64,000 bases of DNA from NCBI GenBank assembly GCA_038843015.1, contig JAWBSH010000004.1:1-64000 (forward strand), given 5' to 3'. Under the pieces are notes generated by a model. That model had not been told where the DNA came from. It worked only from the letters and a program-made list of their open reading frames with translations, and made no database searches. The DNA comes from Zestosphaera sp. GTDB taxonomy: Archaea; Thermoproteota; Thermoprotei_A; Sulfolobales; NBVN01. Shown here one piece after another: positions 51,094 through 60,311 of this stretch. A program made the position numbers and the translations under genes. Numbering within the stretch: the stretch's first letter is position 1; every line of letters starts with the position of its first letter.

Positions 51094-51870
51094 TTGAGAG
51101 TTTTATGTACTACGTGCGGGAAGAGAGGAGCTTTCTACTACAGGCAAAGCTCGGGAGAGAAGCTGTGTCCATTCTGTCTGGAGGAATCTCTTGAAAATCA
51201 CGTGAAACACAGTTTTTCTAAGAAAGTCAAGCTAGGTAAGAGTCCAGTGATAATGACTTACATACCTATTGAGAGAATATTAGAAGGCTTCTTACTAGCT
51301 TACATGCTCTCGAAAATCGAGAAAAAATTTGGAGGTACAGTTTCTATAGTGTCTTCTAGAAGAGTACTTAACGTAATTAAGGGAGGAAAGCTAGGCGAGT
51401 ATCTAGAGAGAAACGAGAACGTGAGATATAGTGTTCTCGAAAAAATAATTGAGGTAGTTGAATGCTATACTATAAAGTCTTTAGAGAACGCTCTTAAAAA
51501 TATAGAAGAAAATCTCTGGTTAATTGAGGGCGCCCAAGCAGTACTACTCCCTTACACTTTAACAGACCTTAACGAGGCTTTCTTAGAACACGTAATATTA
51601 GGTGTGGGAGATTTGAAGGTCCTGAAGATGGAGGGGCGTCTAATTAGCGGGGTTCCTCTTATACTTCCCTACGCGCGAGTGGATAGGGTAGATGTGATGG
51701 CTCTCTCATACATACTTAAGTTTACAGAATTACTTGATGTAGAGCTCATCTTTCCTAAGACGGCCTGCGAAGCTAGCAAGATAATAAAAGATTTAGTTAT
51801 TCAAGCAACTCTGAGACACCCTGAATTAACCCACACAATGCTTAAATCTGTTGAGTTCTTCTCTGAGTGA
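51094..51870 (+). CDS. TtuA/Ncs6-family homologue without a PP-loop (Ncs2-like)
   Basis: 258 residues from TTG 51094. N-terminal ribbon CTTCGKRGAFYYRQSSGEKL then CPFCLEES matches the TtuA/Ncs6 zinc finger. Where active enzymes have the ATP PP-loop SGGxDS, this reads KSPVIMTYIPIERILEGFLL, with no such motif. The end, ARVDRVDVMALSYILKFTEL and ATLRHPELTHTMLKSVEFF, follows the family C-terminus. In eukaryotes Ncs2/Ctu2 is the inactive partner of Ncs6/Ctu1 in tRNA 2-thiolation; an analogous role is proposed. The active partner is not in the window. Confidence 0.7.
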   Translation: MRVLCTTCGKRGAFYYRQSSGEKLCPFCLEESLENHVKHSFSKKVKLGKSPVIMTYIPIERILEGFLLAYMLSKIEKKFGGTVSIVSSRRVLNVIKGGKLGEYLERNENVRYSVLEKIIEVVECYTIKSLENALKNIEENLWLIEGAQAVLLPYTLTDLNEAFLEHVILGVGDLKVLKMEGRLISGVPLILPYARVDRVDVMALSYILKFTELLDVELIFPKTACEASKIIKDLVIQATLRHPELTHTMLKSVEFFSE

Positions 51871-51915
51871 AAAATCAATGTTAAGAAGCTAAAGCTTTTT
51901 AAGTAATCACGTGAT

Positions 51916-52188
51916 ATGAGGTCTATCTTGGTGAAGCGATTGGGGACTGAAGTACTTGAAGTATTAAATAATATATTCGCACCTCTCCAGAACTTAGGAA
52001 CAAGTAGTTTAACTACAGTGCTAGCAGTCATTGGTGTAACCCTGATAATTTTAGTAGCTGTTGGATATGCTGTGTACGGCTTAATAAGACTAGGTAAACT
52101 TCTCTTCAGCATGCGTGTGAAGGAGTTCTCACTAATAATGCTAGGTTTAGGTATAGTGTTTCTAGTAGTTGCTATCATAATGCCTTAA
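51916..52188 (+). CDS. Small two-helix membrane protein
   Basis: 90 residues. Two hydrophobic segments, TTVLAVIGVTLIILVAVGYA (about 33-56) and SLIMLGLGIVFLVVAIIMP at the C-terminus, with a basic loop between (RLGKLLFSMRVKE). No family recognised. Convergent with enolase. Confidence 0.6.
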   Translation: MRSILVKRLGTEVLEVLNNIFAPLQNLGTSSLTTVLAVIGVTLIILVAVGYAVYGLIRLGKLLFSMRVKEFSLIMLGLGIVFLVVAIIMP

Positions 52189-52237
52189 GGATAGCATGAA
52201 ACTAATCACGTTCTTTTAAGTATTCTTGAAGAGATTA

Positions 52238-53527
52238 TTACTTGAGTAGTGGCCTCGCGCCAGCAAATAATGCTTCCTCACCTAAATAATCTTCAATCCT
52301 GAGAAGCTCGTTATACTTTGCTGTTCTTTCCCCCCTAGCCGGAGCACCTGTTTTTATTAGTCCCGTCTCTAATCCTACTGCGATATGTGCTATTGTGTTA
52401 TCTTCTGTCTCTCCACTCCTGTGACTGATTATGGCTTTACCGCCGTTGCTTAAGAGAGCTCTTACAGAATCTTCGGCTTCTGAGTAAGTACCTACTTGAT
52501 TAACTTTAATTATTGCTCCGTCTATGACGCCTCCCCTAAGATACTGTGTTACTAGGTCTTCTCGTGTTACGGTCAAGTCATCACCTACTACTAGAGTCTT
52601 GCTTTTGAGGCTTTTGCGTAACTCGCCGAAAGCTGCCGGTGATTCCTCATGGAATGGGTCTTCAAGATAAGCTATAGGGTATCTGGTCGCGAGATCGAGA
52701 TACATACTCAGTAATTCTTCAGTACTTAGTGACTTCTTGTCTACTATATACTTATTGCTTCTCTCGTCATAAAACTGGCTTGCGGCAGAGTCTATCCCTA
52801 TCAGCACGTCATTACCTAACGAGTACCCGGCTAGCTTAACGGCTTCGGAGAGTGCTTCCAGAGCTTCTTCAACTTTCTTGAGTGGTGGTGCGAAGCCCCC
52901 CTCATCACCTACGTTGATAGCGCTAGGCCCGTACTTCTCTTTAAGGAACTTCTTTAGACTCCAGTAAACCTCGACACCTATCCTCAAAGCCTCGCTAAAC
53001 TTGTCAGCTCCTACAGGTATTATCATGAATTCCTGGAAGGCCAGTTCATTACCTGCATGAGCACCGCCGTTAATTATGTTCATGAGTGGTGTTGGGAGGA
53101 GCCTTGCTTTAAAACCCCCTATGAAGGTGAACAAGGGCACGCCTATGGTGTCGGCCGCAGCCTTAATATTCGCTAATGAGGTAGCTACGCAGGCGTTACC
53201 GCCTATCCTCGACTTATTCTGCGTACCGTCAGCTTCTAATATCTTTTTGTCAACGTGCCTGTAGTCAGAAGAATTGAGTCCTACTAAAACTGAACTCAGT
53301 ATCTTATTAACAGCCTCTACGGCTTTAGAGACTCCCATCCCGAAAAATCTAGTGCCTCCATCTCTAAGATCTACGGCTTCTTTCTTGCCTCTAGAGGCTC
53401 CTGCAGGAGCTATTGACCTCCCGTATCCACCCCCCTCAGTAATCACTACTACCTCTACTGTTGGATTACCTCTTGAGTCAAGTACCTGAAGAGCTTTAAC
53501 GTAGGTTATGTCAAACTCCATGTACAC
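52238..53527 (-). CDS. eno: Enolase (phosphopyruvate hydratase)
   Basis: 429 residues. VLDSRGNPTVEVVVITEGG and GAIVRRFAPAGAS-like GRSIAPAGASRGKKEAVDLRDG at the N-terminus, NVGDEGGFAPPLKKVEEALE, GIDSAASQFYD with metal ligand D, IAYLEDPFHEES, VVGDDLTVTR, KVNQVGTYSEA and the end motif ISHRSGETEDNTIAHIAVGL with the catalytic lysine and histidine. It converts 2-phosphoglycerate to phosphoenolpyruvate. Length is standard. Confidence 0.98.
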   Translation of the reverse strand: MYMEFDITYVKALQVLDSRGNPTVEVVVITEGGGYGRSIAPAGASRGKKEAVDLRDGGTRFFGMGVSKAVEAVNKILSSVLVGLNSSDYRHVDKKILEADGTQNKSRIGGNACVATSLANIKAAADTIGVPLFTFIGGFKARLLPTPLMNIINGGAHAGNELAFQEFMIIPVGADKFSEALRIGVEVYWSLKKFLKEKYGPSAINVGDEGGFAPPLKKVEEALEALSEAVKLAGYSLGNDVLIGIDSAASQFYDERSNKYIVDKKSLSTEELLSMYLDLATRYPIAYLEDPFHEESPAAFGELRKSLKSKTLVVGDDLTVTREDLVTQYLRGGVIDGAIIKVNQVGTYSEAEDSVRALLSNGGKAIISHRSGETEDNTIAHIAVGLETGLIKTGAPARGERTAKYNELLRIEDYLGEEALFAGARPLLK

Positions 53528-53709
53528 ACCTCTTATATGTTTAAGTGTGTAACAACGTAATAAACCTTAAGACATTGAGTGTTTTCATGACTTATGCTTA
53601 ATAGCGAAACATTCTATTTAGTCCTAAACACTTTACGATATTACTTAAGCAATTCACGTATAAACGCTTATGAGACTTAAAATACCTCGTGCGTAGACCA
53701 AAGAAGAAA
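53528..53709. promoter_or_regulatory. Enolase promoter region
   Basis: AT-rich spacer between the enolase start and the AGOG gene end, both on the minus strand. TATA-like CTTTACGATATTACTTAAG lies in the middle. No gene or repeat seen. Confidence 0.35.
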
Positions 53710-54576
53710 CTAACTAGTTCTTAACACGTAAGTCAGTTCGTTAACTAAACGCGTCAAGAGCAATTCATCGACTAGCAAGCCTAATCTTCTCAGACTCTTA
53801 ACTATTTCGTCTGCTTTCAGCATCTTGATTCGTCCTCCTATCAGCCAGAGCGGCGTGTCAATAAGTAGTGCTGGAATTCCAGACTCTTCGCTAACAGCAT
53901 CCCAAACTACTCTAACGTTTTGGGGATGTTTTAACAGCTCTTTAGCCAAGTTTTCTAATTTCTCAAGAGTATTTTTACTCTTCTTAAGAGGGGATAGAAG
54001 ACCTGATGTAAGAGTTACTAAAGCGACCCTCCTGTCTACAGGTATTGATATTTTTGTGAGGTCTGCGTTTACTTCAGCAGACCTAAGAGTGTAGTAAGCC
54101 ATCTTAGCAGAGAAAACCACGGTTTTAGATTCTCTCTCTGTGTCAATACATAGAGACAGCCTACTCAAGTATTCTTTGATTTGTCCTCTCTTCAAACTCT
54201 CAAACGCGTCAGCACATCTTAGAACCTTATTCAGTCTTCTTATTTTAGCATCTAAATAAAGCTTATTATATCTGCGCGTAAATTCCTCAACAAGTTCTAC
54301 TGTTTTCTTAAAGTCTTTTACCCCACTACACTTACTCGTGATAAAGTCTGCGAATAAACTCCAGAATTCCTCACCTTTCATGTTTAGCATGTAAGAAACT
54401 AGACCATTTATTGCGGCGAGCTCTACGGAGACCGCGCCGCAGGAGCTCTGTAGTCTACTTAGAGATACGTACTGAGGATCAACACGTATAAATTCTTCGC
54501 AACCATCGCGCCCTAGAGACTTGAAAACTGTGCTTACAGCCTTGACTCTCTCTTCGTTAACTAAGTAAATACTCAC
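53710..54576 (-). CDS. Archaeal 8-oxoguanine DNA glycosylase/lyase (AGOG)
   Basis: 288 residues. TVVFSAKMAYYTLRSAEVNA has the catalytic lysine region and ISIPVDRRVALVTLTSGLL the catalytic aspartate (V-D-R), both as in Pyrobaculum AGOG. IPALLIDTPLWLIGGR is the DNA-contacting helical end. The enzyme removes 8-oxoguanine and nicks the strand. Stand-alone gene, upstream of enolase. Confidence 0.88.
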   Translation of the reverse strand: MSIYLVNEERVKAVSTVFKSLGRDGCEEFIRVDPQYVSLSRLQSSCGAVSVELAAINGLVSYMLNMKGEEFWSLFADFITSKCSGVKDFKKTVELVEEFTRRYNKLYLDAKIRRLNKVLRCADAFESLKRGQIKEYLSRLSLCIDTERESKTVVFSAKMAYYTLRSAEVNADLTKISIPVDRRVALVTLTSGLLSPLKKSKNTLEKLENLAKELLKHPQNVRVVWDAVSEESGIPALLIDTPLWLIGGRIKMLKADEIVKSLRRLGLLVDELLLTRLVNELTYVLRTS

Positions 54577-54644
54577 TAAAGCCTCTCCCCCGAAAAAGTA
54601 TCAAGGAGGTTTTAAAGTTTTTCTAGCTCATTATTTAGTTTTTC

Positions 54645-54661
54645 AAGATGAGTATTTAAGG
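54645..54661 (+). promoter_or_regulatory. Ferritin gene promoter
   Basis: GATGAGTATTTAAGGTTT holds a clear TATA box about 35 bp before the ATG at 54695; GGTGAGATAGC follows as ribosome binding site. Confidence 0.5.
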
Positions 54662-54694
54662 TTTCTACTACTAATATTATTTCGGTGAGATAGC

Positions 54695-55189
54695 ATGTCT
54701 TTACTGAGTCCCAGAATACAGGAGTTACTCAACAAGCAATTAAACCAGGAATTAAGGAACGCATACTTATATCTCTCGATGTCTTCATATTTTGATGACT
54801 TAGGTTTGAAGGGCTTCGCGCACTATTTTAGGGTTCAAGCTAGAGAAGAGTTAGGCCATGCCATGAAGATCTACGAGTTTATCTATGATGCTGGTGGTAA
54901 GGTAGTCTTATCAGAAATTCCTCAACCAAAGACTTCATGGGGGGCTGTAAGTGAAGCTATTGAGGACTTTTATGTTGCCGAGGTAGAGAACACCAAGAGA
55001 TTTTATGAGTTAATAGATGTAGCAAGAGAGGAAGGTAATAAAGCTGTGGAGACTTTCCTTAAATGGTTTATAGATGAGCAAGTAGAGGAAGTAAGTAGTG
55101 CTAACGATCTCTTAACGAAGATTAAGATGATAGGAGATCATAAGCCCACGCTTTTAATGCTCGACGCTAAACTAGCTGAAAGAAAATAA
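54695..55189 (+). CDS. ftn: Ferritin (non-haem)
   Basis: 164 residues, four-helix bundle. LNQELRNAYLYLSMSSYFDD holds the first ferroxidase glutamate (NxE), VQAREELGHAMKIYEFI the ExxH, and FIDEQVEEVSSANDLL the C-terminal EQVEE. AEVENTKRFYELIDVAREEG is helix C. It forms 24-mers that oxidise and store iron. A second, unrelated iron system, the ferritin-encapsulin fusion, is encoded at 36662. Confidence 0.96.
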   Translation: MSLLSPRIQELLNKQLNQELRNAYLYLSMSSYFDDLGLKGFAHYFRVQAREELGHAMKIYEFIYDAGGKVVLSEIPQPKTSWGAVSEAIEDFYVAEVENTKRFYELIDVAREEGNKAVETFLKWFIDEQVEEVSSANDLLTKIKMIGDHKPTLLMLDAKLAERK

Positions 55190-55199
55190 AATTTTATAA

Positions 55200-55274
55200 C
55201 TGAAAGCCTCGTCTTTCAGGACAGGGATGTAGCTCTGAACCTCCCCGCAATCCTCAGGACGGGGGAGGAGGTCA
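55200..55274 (+). repeat. Solo IS200/IS605-type right-end hairpins, copy 3
   Basis: CTGAAAGCCTCGTCTTTCAG starts ten bases after the ferritin stop and is followed by GACAGGGATG. CCTCCCC (55240-55246) then pairs with GGGGAGG (55262-55268), ending GGGGGAGGAGGTCA (55261-55274). Both parts match copy 2 at 17775, and the second part matches copy 1 at 605. It may now serve as the ferritin transcript's 3' structure. Confidence 0.55.
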
Positions 55275-55304
55275 ATTGTCACTACATTTGGTTTTCTTTA
55301 TCTA

Positions 55305-56564
55305 TTAATGGAGAGTTAATATTATGTAGTAGTATGAGATAGCTACAGAGAAGGTAAGTATTATTGCTGGAATTAAATATTTATAGACTTTGAATAGGCT
55401 TTCTCTAAAGTATTGTACCGTGAAAACTAGACACAAGTGTACTGGCGATGCAACGTAAAATAAGAAAGCCGAGAGATATATGAGAGACGCGTCGCCGAGA
55501 CTAAACGTTTTAAGACCTGCTAGTAACGGTACTGACGAAGTCACGCCAACTATTGGGGAGCCTGATATTAAGCTCATGAAGCCCGGTAGCAACACTTCTG
55601 TCATCACTACAGGAAACTTAATGCTACTTACTGCAGAACCTATAGAACTTGAGATTCCAGTAGTTATCATAGCGTAGTATATCAGCATAGCTCCCAAACT
55701 TGATAAAACCATGTTCATAACTCTATCGCTCTTTAAAGCAATAAAGAACTTACTCGAACTCACGTGTTCCTCACTTCTAGAAAACGATAAATAAGTGATT
55801 AGGGCAACTCCGAAGAAGCCGCCGATGGAAACGCTATAGTCACTGTAGTAATTTAGTGTGTCTAATATTTGACGTGCTATCAAGGCTACTATTATAGAGC
55901 CAAGTATGGGAGATAAGAAAGTCAGTAATCCTCCTAAGCTAGATTTTCTAGGGATAAGACCTTCTAGTGCAGAAGCTTGCTTACTGTTTTTGCGAGTTAC
56001 GTAGAGTCCCGTCAGCACCATCAAAACCATTATAGGTACCTGATACATTGCTAGCTCTATGACAGAGTGGCCTGTTAAGGCTGCTGCTGTCATTAGGACT
56101 TGACTCATTGGGTATACCAAGAATATCGTGTGTCTGAACCATACGTTAAGAAAGGACATTAAGGTAGTGCTTAATCCTATAACAGCTCCTACGCTTGCTA
56201 TCACAGGCGCTGACATTAATGCTCCTCCGGCAATAGGTAGCAGACCCATAACAGCCGGCACTATAGCTATTATCAGAACAGGTCTCCTAATATATCCTAG
56301 AAGCTCGTCACTCAGCTTATTAATCATGCGGGTCGAGCTATAGAGCTCAACTAATAAAGAGATAGAAAATGAGGCTAGAACTAGAGATAAGGTCCTGTCA
56401 CTAGTTAAGGTTTGTAAGAATACGTCAGGTAGTAATAAGGGGTTCATTAAGATGACTATAAGTATGCCCTCTATCACTAGCGCGACGCCCACACTAATTC
56501 TGAGTCTCACCAGCGTGAGGAGAGTGACTAACGACACTGTAACGACCACGAATTCCCACATCAT
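55305..56564 (-). CDS. DUF401-family integral membrane protein
   Basis: 419 residues with about ten or eleven hydrophobic segments. VPAVMGLLPIAGGALMSAPV and NVWFRHTIFLVYPMSQVLMT near residues 104-165, and LLPGFMSLISGSPIVGVTSS later, are the conserved G/P-rich loops of DUF401, an archaeal group in the ion-transporter superfamily. Substrate unknown. Stand-alone gene. Confidence 0.82.
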   Translation of the reverse strand: MMWEFVVVTVSLVTLLTLVRLRISVGVALVIEGILIVILMNPLLLPDVFLQTLTSDRTLSLVLASFSISLLVELYSSTRMINKLSDELLGYIRRPVLIIAIVPAVMGLLPIAGGALMSAPVIASVGAVIGLSTTLMSFLNVWFRHTIFLVYPMSQVLMTAAALTGHSVIELAMYQVPIMVLMVLTGLYVTRKNSKQASALEGLIPRKSSLGGLLTFLSPILGSIIVALIARQILDTLNYYSDYSVSIGGFFGVALITYLSFSRSEEHVSSSKFFIALKSDRVMNMVLSSLGAMLIYYAMITTGISSSIGSAVSSIKFPVVMTEVLLPGFMSLISGSPIVGVTSSVPLLAGLKTFSLGDASLIYLSAFLFYVASPVHLCLVFTVQYFRESLFKVYKYLIPAIILTFSVAISYYYIILTLH

Positions 56565-56638
56565 TTTGTCCAGACCGACTCAATATAACCAAGACATACT
56601 AATTAAGTCTTAAGACTTAGTATTAATGTTGGTCGAGC

Positions 56639-57526
56639 ATGAAAGCACTGATAATAGGCTCAACAACTATTGACATGCTCGATGATACTTCCAGGATTGG
56701 CGGTTCCACGTATTACGGAGGATTAACACTATCTAAGTATTTAGGGGATGAGACACATGTTTTGACAACGGTAGACGATAACGTGTCGAGCTATTTCCAC
56801 GAGACTTTCTCTAATTTAAGGATTTCTCTGCATGTTGTTAAGTGTGGTAAAGTCCCTCACTTCATAATAAGACACGGCAAAGCAGTTGATGTTCTCGTTA
56901 GTGAGTGCAGGATACCAGCTCTAGTAGCAAGAGAGCTAATAAACATTATTAAACCAGACATCATATTTTTAGCACCTGTTTACAGAGAAATAGATGTTGA
57001 AGAGTATGTCAGCCTGCTAAGATCATTGAGGGAACTTACAGCGTTTAAAGCTCTCGATATTCAAGGTCTCGTCAGAGTTTCTACTAGTAAGGGTATTGAG
57101 TGTCGTTGGCGTGAGGATTTACTGGACCTGATGAGTTTAGTAAACTTCACTCACGGAAATCTTAGAGAGTTTTGTTTTTCAGGTAACACTAATCAAATAA
57201 TTGAGGTCTTGGTAAAATCAGAGAAGTTGAGGAATACGGCCGTAGCTATAACCACGGACTCTTTAGGTGTGTACTTGCTCTCTAATGGTAAGTGTTTTAA
57301 AGCAACTCCACTTAAAGTAGTTAGTGTAGACGAAGTGGGAGCCGGAGACGTATTTACCGCATCTGTAGCGCACTACGCAGCTGGAGGGAAAGACCTCTTC
57401 TATGCTGTGAGAGCTGGAGTCGTGAGTGCGTCGCTCAAGGTATGGAGAGCTTCTGATGTGTGGTTCACTGAGGAAGACCTCGAACGTTACTTGCCTCAAG
57501 TAGTCTTTGAGGAGCCGTGTTTCTGA
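56639..57526 (+). CDS. PfkB/ribokinase-family sugar kinase
   Basis: 295 residues. ALIIGSTTIDMLDDTSRIGG then STYYGG is the N-terminal substrate region, and VSVDEVGAGDVFTASVAHYA the G-A-G-D anion hole with the catalytic aspartate. NFTHGNLREFCFSG and VAITTDSLGVYLL fit the nucleotide half. The sugar is not evident; archaeal relatives phosphorylate inositol, nucleosides or ribose. It is 66 bp upstream of the AOR gene, same direction. Confidence 0.85.
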   Translation: MKALIIGSTTIDMLDDTSRIGGSTYYGGLTLSKYLGDETHVLTTVDDNVSSYFHETFSNLRISLHVVKCGKVPHFIIRHGKAVDVLVSECRIPALVARELINIIKPDIIFLAPVYREIDVEEYVSLLRSLRELTAFKALDIQGLVRVSTSKGIECRWREDLLDLMSLVNFTHGNLREFCFSGNTNQIIEVLVKSEKLRNTAVAITTDSLGVYLLSNGKCFKATPLKVVSVDEVGAGDVFTASVAHYAAGGKDLFYAVRAGVVSASLKVWRASDVWFTEEDLERYLPQVVFEEPCF

Positions 57527-57592
57527 GTTAATCTTCAGTTGCTTCAGAAAATATTTATCTAGTTCTTTGAAAGTATTTTATGGTGATTCTTT

Positions 57593-59458
57593 GTGAAGGG
57601 TTGGTGGGGTAAGATATTAAGAGTTAACTTAAGTAGTGGTACTATTAAGGTTCATGAATACCCTCAGGAGGATGCACTCAACTTTATAGGGGGTAGAGGA
57701 TTAGCTGCCAAGATATTGTGGGATGAGGTTAGGGGAGTCGATCCTTTAAGTCCTGATAATAAGTTGATATTCGCGTGCGGACCCTTTAACGGGCTCCCAA
57801 CACCTAGTGGAGGCAAGATGGTCGTAGCATCTAAGAGTCCTTTGACAGGCGGCTACGGCGACGGCAACTTAGGCACCATGGCTAGCGTTCATTTAAGGAA
57901 GGCAGGATATGACGCCCTAGTTGTTGAGGGTGCTGCTAAGAAGCCCGTCTATATCTACATAGAAAACGATAACGTGAGTATACTGAGTGCTGAGGGTCTG
58001 TGGGGTAAGACTACATTCGACGCTGAAAAAATACTTAAGGAGACTCACGGTAGAGACGTAGGAATTCTGAGTATAGGTCCTGGTGGAGAGAATCTAGTTA
58101 GATATGCGGTCGTGATATCTCAGGAGGGTAGGTCTGGCGGCAGACCAGGCATGGGTGCTGTGATGGGTAGTAAAAAACTTAAGGCAGTCGTCGTGAGAGG
58201 AACTAAGGAGATACCTGTCGCCGACAAGGAAGTTTTAACTAAGCTCTCGCAAGAAGCTTACAGAGCCATACTAGACTCGCCTGCCTACACATTCTGGCGC
58301 AGGCAGGGAACCATGGCTGCTGTTGAGTGGTGTAACGAGAACTCAGCGCTACCCGTCAGGAACTTTAGTGATGGGATATTCGAGTTCTCCAGAAGCATTG
58401 ATGGGTACACGATGGAAGGTATGAAGGTCGGTCAGAGAGGGTGTCCCTACTGCAACATGATATGCGGTAACGTAGTCTTAGATGCTGAAGCTAGGGAGAG
58501 CGAGCTTGATTACGAGAACGTGGCGTTGTTAGGCTCTAACCTAGGCATAGGCAAACTGAATGAGGTGGCCGTGCTTAATAGACTAGCTGATGAGTTAGGG
58601 CTAGACACTATATCTCTAGGTGGGGTCATAGGTTTCGTTATGGAAGCAAAGGAAAAGAAGTTAATAAAAGATGACGAAGCCCCAGAATTCGGTGATTTCA
58701 AGAAAGCGAGAGAATTCGTGATTAACATAGCATACAAGAAGACTGAGCTAGGTAGGCTCGCAGCCGAGGGTGTCATGAGATTAAGTGAGTCTTTAGGTGG
58801 TAAGGAGTTCGCCATGCACGTCAAAGGTCTTGAAGTCAGCGGCTACAACTGCTTCGCATACCCTGCTATGGCATTAGCTTACGGGACCTCCTCTATAGGC
58901 GCTCATCATAAGGAAGCCTGGGTTATTGCCTGGGAGATAGGCACAGCACCAATAGAAGGTGAGAAGAGAAAGAGCGTGGAGTATAGAGTGACTTACGGCC
59001 CCGAGAAAGCAGCTAAGGTAGTAGAGCTACAGAGGTTGAGGGGAGGCATGTACGAGGTACTCACTGCTTGTAGGTTGCCCTGGGTTGAGGTAGGACTGAG
59101 CATAGAGTATTATCCGAAGCTCCTAGAAGCAATAACGGGAGTGAAATACACTTGGGAAGACCTCTACAGAGTAGCTGACAGGATCTACACCTTAATAAGA
59201 GCGTACTGGGTTAGGGAATTTAATGGGAGATGGGATAGAACTATGGATTACCCGCCTATCAGGTGGTTTAGTGAGGGACTTAAGAAGGGGCCTCTAAGAG
59301 GACAACATCTGGATAAAGACAAGTACGACGCATTACTTAGTGAGTATTATAAGTTAAGAGGCTGGGACGAGAGAGGAATACCTAAAAAAGAAACATTAAA
59401 GAAGTTAAGTCTTGAGTATGTAGTGCCCGAGCTAGAAAAACACGTCACACTAGAGTAA
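57593..59458 (+). CDS. aor: Tungsten aldehyde:ferredoxin oxidoreductase
   Basis: 621 residues from GTG 57593. [20 protein letters not shown] and [17 protein letters not shown] are the family start; [20 protein letters not shown] and [20 protein letters not shown] the pterin loops. The 4Fe-4S site is CPYCNMIC (C-x2-C-x3-C) with a distant cysteine in [11 protein letters not shown]. The enzyme oxidises aldehydes (from 2-oxoacid decarboxylation, or glyceraldehyde 3-phosphate in the GOR branch) to acids with ferredoxin. Length suits AOR/FOR. A MoaD-like gene follows after family A element 2. Confidence 0.94.
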   Translation: MKGWWGKILRVNLSSGTIKVHEYPQEDALNFIGGRGLAAKILWDEVRGVDPLSPDNKLIFACGPFNGLPTPSGGKMVVASKSPLTGGYGDGNLGTMASVHLRKAGYDALVVEGAAKKPVYIYIENDNVSILSAEGLWGKTTFDAEKILKETHGRDVGILSIGPGGENLVRYAVVISQEGRSGGRPGMGAVMGSKKLKAVVVRGTKEIPVADKEVLTKLSQEAYRAILDSPAYTFWRRQGTMAAVEWCNENSALPVRNFSDGIFEFSRSIDGYTMEGMKVGQRGCPYCNMICGNVVLDAEARESELDYENVALLGSNLGIGKLNEVAVLNRLADELGLDTISLGGVIGFVMEAKEKKLIKDDEAPEFGDFKKAREFVINIAYKKTELGRLAAEGVMRLSESLGGKEFAMHVKGLEVSGYNCFAYPAMALAYGTSSIGAHHKEAWVIAWEIGTAPIEGEKRKSVEYRVTYGPEKAAKVVELQRLRGGMYEVLTACRLPWVEVGLSIEYYPKLLEAITGVKYTWEDLYRVADRIYTLIRAYWVREFNGRWDRTMDYPPIRWFSEGLKKGPLRGQHLDKDKYDALLSEYYKLRGWDERGIPKKETLKKLSLEYVVPELEKHVTLE

Positions 59459-59500
59459 CACTGGTATACCTGCCTAGTGCAACTGTTTTGGTTTTTATAA

Positions 59501-59512
59501 AGGTTTGTAAGG
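59501..59512 (+). promoter_or_regulatory. TATA-like box upstream of element A2
   Basis: AGGTTTGTAAGG, preceded by TTTTTATAAAGG (59491-59502); both resemble the AAGGTTTATAAGG before element A1. Confidence 0.4.
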
Positions 59513-59599
59513 GGTTGATGTAGGTTATTTTATTGTGGGTTGAGCTCGCTCACGATGTGGGTGTGTGGTGAAGACTCGAGTGGGTGGGGTGTCTAAAGC

Positions 59600-59745
59600 C
59601 AGTATGTGGGGGTTTCCCCACAGCTATGAGCCAAATGAGGGTGAGCCGTGGGTGAGGTTACCCTGAAGGAGTGGAGACCGATGATAAGGCTTCCAATGAA
59701 AGGAGGCCTGAGGTCAATGAAGCCAAGGGTCGACAACAAACATGA
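59600..59745 (+). ncRNA. Candidate structured RNA, family A copy 2
   Basis: It aligns with 8712-8845. AGGCTTCC (59687-59694) and GGAGGCCT (59702-59709) form an 8-bp stem (one G-U) around loop AATGAAA, inside GACC-GATGA ... CTGA-GGTC, which is a good box C/D kink-turn layout. GTGGGG-GTTT-CCCCAC (59606-59621) is a second hairpin. The flanks GGTTACCCTGAAGG-R-GTGGAGACC and AATGAAGCCAAGGGTCGACA are shared with copy 1. It separates aor from a MoaD-like gene that usually directly follows such genes. Confidence 0.5.
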
Positions 59746-59809
59746 AACCCAAACCCTGATTTTTATCCTTAATTAAGTTTCGGACCTCAAGTATTTTGGG
59801 AATGATAGA

Positions 59810-60040
59810 GTGGTTAGGTTGAGACTTCATGGAGTTTTTGCTCATTTGGCCGGCCAAGATGAGGTCTACGTAGAAGTGAATGAACCTACACCCGTAAGTG
59901 AATTACTGAAGAACATAATACCAAGATACGAAGAATTCGAGACAAAGATAATACTAATTAATGGGAAGCCGTCAGGAGAAGAAACTCTGGTGAGTGGCGA
60001 CGACGAGGTTAAAGTGCTTCCAGTTCTTAGTGGTGGTTAG
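59810..60040 (+). CDS. MoaD-family protein, probable tungstopterin sulfur carrier
   Basis: 76 residues from GTG 59810. Beta-grasp fold with LRLHGVFAHLAGQDEVYVEV, LINGKPSGEETLVSGDDEVK and C-terminal LPVLSGG; the Gly-Gly is thiocarboxylated to supply sulfur for the pterin dithiolene. In many archaea a MoaD gene follows aor, so it probably serves tungstopterin synthesis. Here 350 bp with family A element 2 lie between. Confidence 0.9.
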   Translation: MVRLRLHGVFAHLAGQDEVYVEVNEPTPVSELLKNIIPRYEEFETKIILINGKPSGEETLVSGDDEVKVLPVLSGG

Positions 60041-60049
60041 CTAGAGAAG

Positions 60050-60280
60050 TTATGAGCCTAGGTTCTTGACCTTCTTCACAAGCTCCTCAAACGAGGAGAT
60101 GGCTTTTTCTTCGTTATAGTCGTTCATGCTTACGCAAAAAGTATTGAACCCTTCTTTTTCGTATGTTTTCTGTGTACCGCATTTAGTTATTCTGCACCGA
60201 GAGATTCTAGGGCAGAAAATAATAACTATTTTTCGTTCTTTCAAAACTAAGACCCTAGACTTCCTATTACGCTTAATCAA
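60050..60280 (-). CDS. Small Cys-containing hypothetical protein
   Basis: 76 residues from TTG 60280. The basic N-terminus (KRNRKSRVLVLKERK) is followed by IIFCPRISRCRITKCGTQKT with three cysteines and a fourth in NTFCVSMND, then an acidic helix. The four cysteines might bind zinc or iron-sulfur. No family recognised. It converges with the MoaD gene and follows the cupin gene on the same strand. Confidence 0.45.
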   Translation of the reverse strand: MIKRNRKSRVLVLKERKIVIIFCPRISRCRITKCGTQKTYEKEGFNTFCVSMNDYNEEKAISSFEELVKKVKNLGS

Positions 60281-60311
60281 GTCTTCTCATCATCTTCTAA
60301 GCTGTCATTAT

